64,000 bases of DNA, taken from positions 95,147,845-95,211,844 of the forward strand of contig NC_087062.1 of the NCBI RefSeq assembly GCF_963678635.1, given 5' to 3'. The notes under the pieces were generated by a model that was not told where the DNA came from, searched no databases, and saw nothing but the letters and a program-made list of their open reading frames with translations. The translations under genes were made by a program, and so were the position numbers. Source of the stretch: Symsagittifera roscoffensis. Its lineage: Eukaryota; Xenacoelomorpha; Acoela; Convolutidae. Position 1 is the stretch's first letter, and every line of letters begins with the position of its first letter. Positions 55,761 through 64,000 of the stretch are shown one piece after another.

Positions 55761-57202
55761 ACAAGTTTCCTCATCGCAGCTGGTCTAATCTATAGCATTT
55801 GTGTCTTTAACTCCTTAAGATTTTTTCAAATCAAGGACAGAGAGGCCACTTAAAATGAAATTAACTGCTTATGCACTGAGACTTGGGGCTCTTACTGACA
55901 GTCAGATTTGACGCCTTCTAAGCTGTAGAAAAACGCGTACACACTAGTAAACATTAAACTTCCTCGCAAACTTTATGCCCTCTAGAAAGACTCAGATATA
56001 CATAACAGACTTTTTAAAAAGTGTAAGTGAAAAATGACTTTTTAACGAAAACTTTATATCACCTGGAAGCTCTTTGAATTTCAAGAAGCTTTCATGATAG
56101 TTTTTTTTGATAAAGACAATCCTATTCGAAAAACTTGGATCAATAGCGAATTCGAGACGATTTACTATGAATATGAAACCAAAAAAACATTTGGTAGCAA
56201 TCAAAAATATAAAATCAGCTAGTTCATATCCCAGCTGAGCTAGCGGTTACAAGTTGTAAATTTCACGCACAACGCCCGCAGTGACTCCCTGCTAAAACTG
56301 AGCAAATCACATATTTCCTCTAAATAAGCGTTCGACGACAGACTCAATCAGATTACATAATTTTCTTGATTATGAAACATCCATCTCGAATCATTTTACG
56401 CTGACAATTGAAAAAAAATTCTGAAAAAATACGGGAAAAAAAGCAATTAAGCCCACTCAAAGCTTCACACATACGATTACTCACAAATTATACAGCATAA
56501 CTCGGCCCGCTAAATTGCAACCTCTTAGATTTCAAGCATGTGACTACGTACACCATTCACAGTATAAAATGTTTAGTCTTTTATGAAAAAAATAACGAAA
56601 CCACAGTAAAATCTCCAATAATTCCTAAAAAGTATAAGAAATACAAGACTGTTTGTATATCAGGGCAAAGCCCTGAATGTACCGACTGCCCCTTAATCCA
56701 TATCAAATAGGTTTTTGGGTAAAGAAAATATTGGAGAAGACTATAAATTTTGGACTATATCAAAGATCAAAATTTGAATCGTACAAAACTAATACGACCG
56801 ACTAGCGAGCCTCAATTCAATTTTGAACAGTTTTGTTGAGCAGAAAAATTTGCCACACATAAATGATACGCATTACGCTCTCAAGATTTTGGATGAAAAC
56901 TTCAAAGTGCGCACAAATTAGTCCAGAGCAAGGCCAAATTGGCAATTTTCATACTGCCAATTTGGCCCGCGGGAGGAAAAGGTACCATGTCTACGATCAA
57001 GAATGTTTTCCTCCCTAGAACACGACTTTTCAACCAACTAAGAAAATCCAACTAAGAAAACCATCTCCAAAACCTTGGCCGTAAAGCAATTGCTGCTTTA
57101 ACAACGCCTAAATATCGACTCCGAGAAATTGGTTTACCACTTTTAGAGCTAAACAGCATCATCCAACAACAAACTATGAAGCTGAAACTAAAGATTTTTT
57201 CC
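55761..57202. other. Upstream intron or flank; one decayed tRNA-like trace
   Basis: AT-rich with no exon recognised. A sequence at about 56228 (tcccagctgagctagcggtt, then a ttcac at anticodon distance) looks like a very decayed relative of the tRNA-Glu-like units further right. Confidence 0.4.
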
Positions 57203-58200
57203 AAGTGGATTTAGCGGCTAGAACTTGCGGCTCTTCAGATGTCAAAACTTGAATGAAACAAGAATCCCTGACTGGAAACTAACTATTCAAAAAGCCGTGT
57301 AAACAAAGTTGAAACTTAAATTGGCTTTACTTTTTCTCTAGACTACAAAACATCAATCTATCGAAGCATTTACACATTGCCAATTAAACACACTTTAATC
57401 ACAACCAAAAAACTCAGCCTTCAGTTTTTAAAATCTCAAAAACGTCTAACATTTCATTAGCATAACATTCACTTTATAACTTGTACAAACAATTGTTTCC
57501 TTTATCGAACAAATAACACCTTCTCACAATCTTCAATTATTCCTAAAGGCATAAAGAATTATAAAACAATTATTTCATAACTTAGTCTATAACCATGTTG
57601 ATGTACTGGTTAGGACTTGTGGTTTTCACCCACAAGGCCCGGTCTCGCCTTGCGGACTAGGAAAGTGCAATCACGGAATTACAAAAAAAAACGCGTAATA
57701 ATTCTACACTCAAAAACTTTTTCCTACCTAGAACACAAACACTCCAAATTCTCTAATAAACTGAGAAAATCACCAAATCTTAGACGTAAGCTAAGGCCAC
57801 TGCAATTACGCCTTTATATCAAGTCCGAAAAATTGTTTTCGCACTTTTAGAGCTAATAAGCACCTCTAAGAAGGTAAACCGAAAGATCATGTAGAAGTAA
57901 AAAAAAAATTTGACCAAGTGGATTTAGCGGTTACGACTTTCGGCTCTTCAAAATCAAAGGTTCGCCGGACTGCGAACTAACTATTTAAAAAAAATGTAAA
58001 CAAAGAGCTCCGTTGAAACTTCAATGGGCTTCACTTTTTCTCAAGACTACAAAACATCAGTCTATCGAGTCATTCATACATTGCCAAAAAAGCACAACTG
58101 AAAAACAATTGAAAAAAAAAAACGCAGACTGCAATTTTTAAAATCTCAAAACCTAAAACATTCGAATAAGCATAAGGTTCACGTTATAACTTTTCCTAAT
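57203..58200 (+). repeat. Old, diverged tRNA-Glu-like monomers
   Basis: The units start near 57203, 57592 and 57910, separated by 320-390 bp. The middle one (57592-57663) retains a tgtggttttcacccaca anticodon hairpin with UUC. The outer two keep only the D-arm segment (gatttagcggtta or similar). Flanks share ctaaagattttt- and tttagagctaa-type blocks with each other. Confidence 0.6.
57592..57663 (+). pseudogene. tRNA-Glu(UUC)-like pseudogene, diverged
   Basis: The anticodon stem-loop is intact (gtgg, ttttcac, ccac) with UUC. The D-arm (atgtactggttagga) and T-arm (ggtctcgcct) are mutated and the acceptor stem pairs poorly. Confidence 0.55.
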
Positions 58201-58379
58201 AGTTGTTTGCTTCATCGAAAAAAAAAACAACCTCCTAACATTTAAGCACAACCATTAATTACACTTTAATCACAAAAAAGAAACTAAGCCAGCATTTTTT
58301 AAAATCTCAAAATCTAAAACTTATGATTACGCACAACGTTCACTTATAACCGAAACAAAAAACCTCTTAATTTCGAAGT

Positions 58380-58990
58380 TTGATCGCATGAAAACATCGT
58401 GCTCAGAAAAACGTTGAAATATTCAATTTATCTCATAGATCGAATGATTTTGCGAAAAACTTTGTCTAAAAAGATTCAGTCTATAAAATAACTTGAATTT
58501 ATTCGAAATTTTATAGCTTCAAAAGCTTGCCTAGAAAAACTCGAAAAATCAGTTCAGTCTATAGAATACCTTGAAATATTTCAAACTTTTTTAGCTTTTG
58601 TAGCTTGCCCAGAAAAAATTCGTTTTTTTTTCGCGAATTGAATCGCTCTATGAAACAACTTGAAATATTTTTTTTGTTTCATCGCTTGAATAGCTTCCAC
58701 AGCAAAACCGAAAAATTTGCCACCCGATGTGCTTCATCGAACATCTTGAAGTATTTTAAGTTTCATAGCTTGAATCCGTTTTGCTTCATGAAAAATCTTG
58801 AAATATTCTAAGTTTCATAGCTTGAATAGCTTGCTTAGAAAAACTACAAGTTTTCGGGAACCGATTCGTTCTATAAAACCTTAACTTTATCAAAAAGATT
58901 TGCGATATGTCTCATGTTGAAAATATTCAATGTTTCATTGCTTGGATAGCTTGATCAGAACAAGAAATAATTTTTTGCGAGCCAAGTGAG
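58380..58990. repeat. Degenerate minisatellite, unit about 85-100 bp
   Basis: The phrase cttgaaatatt, t-rich, tttcatagcttgaatagctt, gcttagaaaaact recurs about seven times with variation. It separates the old tRNA-like monomers from the regular array on the right. Non-coding. Confidence 0.65.
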
Positions 58991-59212
58991 TATTGGAGGC
59001 GGGCTTGCTAGTTCTCATAACAACTGATAAAATTTCCAAATATTGGACGTAAGCAATTGCCATTGCAACTGAGTTTTTCTATTGAATCCGAGAAAATATA
59101 ACTCATACAAATCAGTGTTTCCTTTATTGAAACAAAAAACTTCCTAAAAAATTGACCTTAACACTTAAAGGCATAAACAACTAAAAAAAATCATTACATA
59201 CGGATAACTAAA

Positions 59213-59284
59213 TCGCAATTGATCAAGCGGTTACGATTTGCAATTTACAACCACAAGGCACGGGTTCAACTTTCTGACTGGGAA
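59213..59284 (+). pseudogene. tRNA-Glu-like pseudogene (UUC type)
   Basis: Keeps a 3' acceptor half (actggga) and a ggttcaac T-loop, but the anticodon loop is changed to aatttac and the D-arm is altered. Followed by a T5 run. Confidence 0.6.
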
Positions 59285-59763
59285 ATTTTTGCGTAACAAA
59301 GAATTCTTGAACATAAGAAATCTATTGCATTTTCAATCGAAATTTATTTATTTCACTTGATAACACAAAAAAGATACCCTGAAGCAGTTATATCAATACA
59401 ATGACATTTAGGCAGTTATTTTACGATAATGGAAATAAACAAAGAAAACCGTCGTTTTTAAGATCATCACGCTTCAAGGGCTTGTTTTTAACATTCAAAT
59501 CATAAATCAAACAACGATAATTGTTTTCTCTTTTAAAACAGCATGAACACATAATAACCTAAAAAAATCTAGAGAGGCATTAAGCAACATTGATTTTTTT
59601 TGCGAAACAACCGATAACAAAGGTTTGATTTTCACATTCAAATCATAATTCGAACAGCGATAACTGTTCTCTCTATTAAACCGACATGAACACACATTAT
59701 CCTGAAATAAATCCTAAGAGGCGTAAAGCAACATTAAAGTTATTGCAAAATAAAGTATAACAT

Positions 59764-59862
59764 CCCAGTTAGTCGAGAGATTGGGACTTGCACTCTCAAG
59801 TTAGTCAAGAGAAAGGCTTACACCTACAAGGACCGCGTTTAACTCTCAGACTGGGAAATTTT
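59764..59862 (+). pseudogene. Chimeric tRNA-Glu-like unit (CUC head, UUC tail)
   Basis: It begins like a CUC unit (tcccagttagtcgagagatt), repeats part of its D-arm (gttagtcaagag), then ends like a UUC unit (cacctacaagg, cagactggga and a T5 run). The upstream spacer also carries an internal duplication of the ggtttgatttt-to-cgataactgtt block (near 59480 and 59615). This is a product of unequal exchange. Confidence 0.65.
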
Positions 59863-60191
59863 TGCGTACCAGAAAATTCTTAAACATAAGAAATCTATTA
59901 AAATTTCAAACAAAATTTATTTATTTCTTTTGATAACACAACAAGGATATCCTGAAGCAGTTATTCCTATATAATGACAATTAGGCATTTTGTTACGATA
60001 ATGAAAACAAACAAACAAATTTGGCATCTTTAAGATCTTCACGTTTCAAAGGTTTGATTTCAAAATTCAAATCACAATTCGCACAACGATAACTGTTTTC
60101 TCTATTAAAACAACATGAACACTTATTAATCTGAAATAAATCCTAAGAGGCATAAAGCAACAATAAAGTTATTGCAAAATAAAGTATAACA

Positions 60192-60262
60192 TCCCAGTTA
60201 GTCAAGAGACTGGGACTTGTGGCTCTCACCACATGGTCCCGCTTCAGTTCACGTACTCGGAA
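60192..60262 (+). pseudogene. tRNA-Glu(CUC)-like pseudogene
   Basis: The 5' acceptor half tcccagt is paired by actcgga with one mismatch. The anticodon loop is one base short (tgtggctctcaccaca), so the RNA would not fold normally. Confidence 0.65.
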
Positions 60263-60543
60263 AGTGCAATCATAGAATTACAGAACATTAATTAGCATTA
60301 TTTTTACAACTAACATATTATTTCTTCCCTACAACACAAATTCTCATATCAACTGAGAAAATTTCCAATTCTTGAACGTAAGCTTTTGCTATTGCAAAAA
60401 TGCTTTTAAATCGAATCCGTGAAAAAATAACTTACCCAAATAGATGTTTTTTTTTAATCTAAATAAAAAAATCTCCTAACAATCTCCAATCGAACCTTAA
60501 AGGCTTAAAGAAATAAAACAATGATTTCATACCTCAGTCTTTA

Positions 60544-60615
60544 TGACAGTTGATCTAGCGGTTAGGATTTGTGGCTTACACCTAAAAGGACCGCGTTTAA
60601 CTCCCAGACTGGGAA
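60544..60615 (+). pseudogene. tRNA-Glu-like pseudogene (UUC type, anticodon altered)
   Basis: The D-arm tgatctagcggttagga is good, and the acceptor tgacagt/actggga has two mismatches. The loop reads cttacac, so the UUC is lost. Confidence 0.65.
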
Positions 60616-60949
60616 ACTTTTGCGTAACAAAAAAATCTTAAACATAAGAAATGTATTAAAATTTCAACCAAATTTTATTTATTTCTTTTGATAACACAAC
60701 CAGGATATCCTGAAGCAGTTATTCCTATACAATGACAATCAGGCATTTTTTTACGATAATGAAAACAAACAAACAAACTTGGCATTTTTAAGACCTTCAC
60801 GTTTCACAGGTTTGATTTTAACATTCAAATCGCAATTCGAACAACGATAACTGTTTTCTCTATTAAAACAACATGAACACTTATCAATCTGAGATATATA
60901 CTAAGAGGCATAAAGCAACCTTAAATTTATTGCAAAATAAAGTGTAACA

Positions 60950-61021
60950 TCCCAGTTGGTCAAAAGATTGGGACTTGAGGCTCTGAACCACATTGTCCGG
61001 GTTCAGTTCAGGTACTCGGAA
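60950..61021 (+). pseudogene. tRNA-Glu-like pseudogene (CUC type)
   Basis: Acceptor tcccagt/actcgga. A B-box-like gggttcagttc is present; the anticodon stem is weakened (tgaggctctgaacca). Confidence 0.6.
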
Positions 61022-61297
61022 AGTGCAATCACGGAATAAAAGAACCCTAATTAGCATTCTTTTTACTAACAAAATTGTATTTCGTCCCAACAACACAAAC
61101 TCTCAGTTCAACTGAGAGAATTTCCAAATCTTGGACGTAAAATATTACCATGGCAACAAAGCCTTCATATCAAATCCGAGAAAAAAACTCACACAAATAA
61201 AAAATTTTAAAATCGAAATAAGAAAACCTCCTAATATTCTCCAATTGAACCTTGTAGGCATAAGGAACTAAATAATGATTTCATACCTTAGACTAAA

Positions 61298-61370
61298 TGA
61301 CAGTTGGTCTAGCGGTTAGGATTTAGTGCTCGCGACCCACAAGGCCCGATTTCAACTTCCGGACTTGAAA
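61298..61370 (+). pseudogene. tRNA-Glu-like pseudogene (UUC type, anticodon altered)
   Basis: A-box tggtctagcgg is perfect, but the anticodon region is changed (agtgctcgcgacccac) and the acceptor halves mismatch (tgacagt/acttgaa). Confidence 0.6.
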
Positions 61371-61694
61371 TCGTTAGCGCAACAAAAATACTCAAATATA
61401 AGAAGTCTCTTAAGAGTTCAATCGAAACTTATTTTTTTCTCTCGATAACACAGCAAGGATATGCTGAAGCAGTTATACCTATTCAATGACATTTAAGGAA
61501 GTTTTTTCTACAGTAGGGAAAATAAACTAACAAAATCAGCATTTTAAGATCTTCGCGCTTCAAAGGCTTGATTTTAACATTGAAATCATAAATCAAACAA
61601 CGATAACTGTTTTCTCAATTATGGCAACATAAACACATAATAAGCTCAAAAATATCCTAAGAGGCATAAAGCTATTGCAAAAAATAAAATAAAA

Positions 61695-61766
61695 TCCCAA
61701 TTGATCTTGAGGTCAAGGCTTGCGTCGCTCAACCATGAGGTCCGCAGTCAGCTCACGTACTCGGAA
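61695..61766 (+). pseudogene. tRNA-Glu-like pseudogene (CUC type)
   Basis: Acceptor tcccaat/actcgga; the anticodon arm carries a gcgtcgctcaaccat variant and the T-arm is degraded (gcagtcagctc). Confidence 0.55.
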
Positions 61767-62043
61767 AGTGCAATCACGGAAATACAGAACATTAATTAGC
61801 ATTATTCTTACAAGCAAAATATTATTTCTTCCCTACAACCCAAATTCTCATATCAACTGAGAGAAATTCCAAATCTTGGACGTAAAATATTGCCAAGGCA
61901 ACAAAGCCTTCATAGCAAATCCGAGAAAAAAACTCACACATATAAATGTTTTCTTTATCGAAATAAGAAAACCTCCTAATATTCTCCAATTGAACCTTAA
62001 AGGCATGAGGAACTAAAATAATGATTTCATACCTTAGACTAAA

Positions 62044-62115
62044 TGACAATTGGTCTAGAGGTTAGGATTGGTGGCTTTCACTCACAAGGCCCATGTTCGA
62101 CTGCCGAACTTTGAA
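62044..62115 (+). pseudogene. tRNA-Glu(UUC)-like pseudogene
   Basis: Anticodon loop ctttcac with UUC in a ggtgg/ctcac stem, and D-arm tggtctagaggttagga. The T-stem is broken (ccatg/gccga). Followed by a T5 run. Confidence 0.68.
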
Positions 62116-62424
62116 ATTTTTGCGTAACAAAGGAAACATAAGAAATCTATTCAAATTTCAATCAAAATTTATTTATTTCTCTTGATAACTCATCAAGGAT
62201 ATGTTGAAGCAGTTATACCTATTCAATGACATTTTTTCTACGATAATGAAATTAAGCAAACAAAATCAGCATTTTAAGATCTTCGCGCTTCAAAGGCTTG
62301 ATTTTAACATTGAAATCATAAATCAAACAACGAAAACTAATTTCTTTATTAAGGCAACATAAACACATAATAAGCTCAAATATATCCTAAGAGGCATAAA
62401 GCTATTGCAAAAAATAATATGAAG

Positions 62425-62496
62425 TCCCGGTTGGTCTTGAGGTCAAGGCTTGTGGCTCTCAACAACATGATCCGGGTTCAGCTCACGTACTGAAAA
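62425..62496 (+). pseudogene. tRNA-Glu(CUC)-like pseudogene
   Basis: The anticodon loop is ctctcaa with CUC; one stem mismatch (tgtgg/caaca). B-box gggttcagctc. The 3' acceptor half is degraded (actgaaa). Confidence 0.62.
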
Positions 62497-62774
62497 AAGT
62501 AATCACGGAACTAAAGACCATTAACTAGTATTAGTTCTACAAGCAACGTTTATTTCGTCCCTAGAACGCAAACTCTTATATCAACCAGGAAAATTTCCAA
62601 ATCCTGGACGTGAACAATTGCCATTGCAACAATGCCTTTATATCAAATCCGATAAAAAATTATAACTCATCCGAATAAATGTGGTTTTTTATCGAAAAAA
62701 CATCTCCCAACAATCTCCAATTAATCCTTAATGGCATAAAGAACCAAAACAATGATTTTATTCCTAAAGCTTCA

Positions 62775-62846
62775 TCTCAGTTGGTCTAGAGGTTAGGATT
62801 GGTGGCTTTCACCCACAAGGCCCATGTTCGACTGCCGAACTGTGAA
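62775..62846 (+). pseudogene. tRNA-Glu(UUC)-like pseudogene
   Basis: The anticodon arm ggtggctttcacccaca is nearly intact with UUC. Acceptor tctcagt/actgtga has mismatches and the T-stem is broken (ccatg/gccga). Followed by a T5 run. Confidence 0.7.
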
Positions 62847-63178
62847 ATTTTTGCGTAACAAAGGACTCGTAAACATAGATCTATTCAAATTTCAATCAAA
62901 ATTTATTTATTTCTCTTGATAACACATCAAGGATATCTTGAAGCAGCTATACCTATACTATGACGTTCTAGCAGTTTCTCTACGATAACGGAAATAAAGA
63001 AAGAAAATCGGCATTTTTAAGATCTTCACGCTTCAAAGGCTTGATTTTAACATTCAAATCATAAATCAAACAACGATAACTGTTTTCTCTACTAAAACAA
63101 CATGAACATATAATAACCTGACATAAATTCTTAGTAGCATAGAGCAACATTAAAGTTATAGCAAAATAAAAGATAACA

Positions 63179-63248
63179 TACCAGTTGGCCTAGAGGCTAG
63201 GAAGTGTGGCTCAAAAACATGGCCCGGATTCAGCTCACGTACTGGGAA
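63179..63248 (+). pseudogene. tRNA-Glu-like pseudogene (CUC type)
   Basis: The 3' acceptor half actggga is retained, with the 5' half taccagt. The anticodon loop is shortened and lost (tgtggctcaaaaaca). Confidence 0.6.
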
Positions 63249-63525
63249 AGTGCAATCACGGAATTAAAGAACTTTAATTGGTATTATTTTCACAAGCAAA
63301 GTTTATATCGTCCTTAAAACAAAAACTTTTAAAACATCTGAGACATTTTTCAAATTTTGGACGTAAACACATGCAATTGCAACACTGCCTTCATACCAAA
63401 TCCGAGAAAACAAAACTGACACAAATCAACGTTTCCTTTATCGTAACAAAAAACCTCCAAACAATCTCCAACTAAACCTTAAAGGCATAATGAACTAAAA
63501 TAATGATTAATTACTAATGACTATA

Positions 63526-63597
63526 TCCCAGTTGGTCTAGCGGTTAGGATATATGGCTTTCACCCACAAGGCCAGGGTTCGACTCCCGGACTGTGAA
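63526..63597 (+). pseudogene. tRNA-Glu(UUC)-like, the best-preserved unit
   Basis: It is 72 bases, the normal tRNA-Glu length. A-box tggtctagcgg and B-box ggttcgactcc are both intact. The loop ctttcac carries UUC, and a T5 run starts three bases after the 3' end, as expected of a Pol III terminator. There is one mismatch each in the acceptor (tcccagt/actgtga), anticodon (tatgg/ccaca) and T (caggg/cccgg) stems. Transcription is possible, but normal aminoacylation seems doubtful. Confidence 0.72.
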
Positions 63598-63925
63598 CTT
63601 TTTGGGAACGAAATTCTAAAAAAAAACACTATTGAAATTTCAATCGAAACTTAGTAACTTCTCTTGATAACAGAACAAGGATATCCTGAAGCAGTTATAC
63701 CTATACAATGATATTTTATCAGGTTTTTACAAAAATGGAACTTAACAAATAAAATCGGCTATTCTAAGATCTTCACTCTTCAAAGGCTTGATTCTAATAT
63801 TCAAATCATAAATCAAACAACGAAAACTATTTTCATTATTAAAACAACACAAACACTTTGTAACCTCAAACAAATCCTTAGAGGTATAAAGCAATAATAA
63901 AGTAATTGCGAAATATCAGATAACA

Positions 63926-63997
63926 TCTCAGTTGGTCAGGAGATTAGAACTTGTGGCTCTCAACCACAAGGTCCTGGTTCCACTCTCATACAGGGAA
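63926..63997 (+). pseudogene. tRNA-Glu(CUC)-like, well preserved
   Basis: The anticodon arm tgtggctctcaaccaca pairs fully and carries CUC. The acceptor tctcagt/acaggga has mismatches, and B-box ggttccactct is off consensus. It lies at the window edge; the array continues. Confidence 0.68.
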
Positions 63998-64000
63998 AGT

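Larger units (their letters stand above)
59213..64000 (+). repeat. Tandem array (~745 bp) alternating tRNA-Glu(UUC)-like and tRNA-Glu(CUC)-like sequences
   Basis: UUC-type units start at 59213, 60544, 61298, 62044, 62775 and 63526. CUC-type units start at 60192, 60950, 61695, 62425, 63179 and 63926. Spacing within a type is 730-760 bp. All lie on the plus strand. Spacers after each type are conserved and distinct: UUC units are followed by attttt and gcgtaac; CUC units by aaagtgcaatcacgg. The two spacers are distantly similar (cctaagaggcataaagcaac against ccttaaaggcataaagaact), so the pair arose from an older ~370-bp monomer. The array continues past the right edge. Confidence 0.9.

Noticed and set aside
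63526-63597. Calling a functional tRNA-Glu gene
   Set aside because: Mismatches in three stems make normal function doubtful; kept as a pseudogene.
59213-64000. CRISPR-like regular array
   Set aside because: Units are tRNA-like and hundreds of bases apart with conserved, not unique, spacers, in an intron-bearing eukaryotic sequence.

Overview
The window is AT-rich, intron-bearing, repeat-laden nuclear DNA from an animal. Three things point to an invertebrate metazoan. There is a spliced minus-strand gene whose last exon carries a RIM-binding-protein-type FN3 plus SH3 module. There is the 5' part of a core-2/I-branching GlcNAc-transferase gene (GT14). The mobile DNA is a mix of hAT-like MITEs, a Ty3/mdg4 LTR retrotransposon, a 5'-truncated LINE and tRNA-Glu-derived tandem repeats. 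I cannot name the species. Two of the nine introns that can be bounded appear to use GC-AG splice sites.

Layout. 1-1.25 kb: two large adjacent palindromes. 1.5-2.56 kb: two minus-strand exons of the GT14 gene, which runs off the left edge. 2.6-15.2 kb: mostly non-coding, with two hAT MITE copies, dispersed and tandem repeats, a dense inverted-repeat cluster at 12.3 kb and a young LINE insertion at 13.34-14.11 kb flanked by a 13-bp target-site duplication. 15.5-55.5 kb: one minus-strand gene. I traced nine exons (E1-E9) whose splice phases close perfectly: 21,174 coding bases, 7,057 codons plus stop. E1 is a single exon of about 17 kb encoding almost continuous coiled coil. About twelve ~297-residue repeats lie inside it, several of them nearly identical. 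E2-E8 are short coiled-coil exons. E9 ends with FN3, SH3 and the stop codon. 55.5-64 kb: upstream intron or flank. Its right half is a tandem array with a period near 745 bp in which tRNA-Glu(UUC)-like and tRNA-Glu(CUC)-like sequences alternate.

The introns hold most of the mobile DNA. Intron 5 contains an 8.1-kb Ty3/mdg4-type element on the minus strand. It has 199-bp LTRs, broken gag and pol, and an internal 1.65-kb tandem duplication of its RT/RNase H region; it is flanked on both sides by a 136-bp direct repeat of host sequence. hAT-like MITEs with CAGGGGCGGAT-type ends and 8-bp duplications sit in introns 2, 4, 7 and 8 and upstream of the gene.

How it fits together: RIM-binding proteins are active-zone scaffolds that tether calcium channels to RIM through their SH3 and FN3 domains. 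Here that C-terminal module appears to be attached to an exceptionally long rod-like coiled coil. The join rests on splice-phase consistency and needs transcript evidence. No plus-strand protein gene is supported; the many plus-strand open frames across 38-55 kb are antisense shadows of the repetitive coiled-coil exon.
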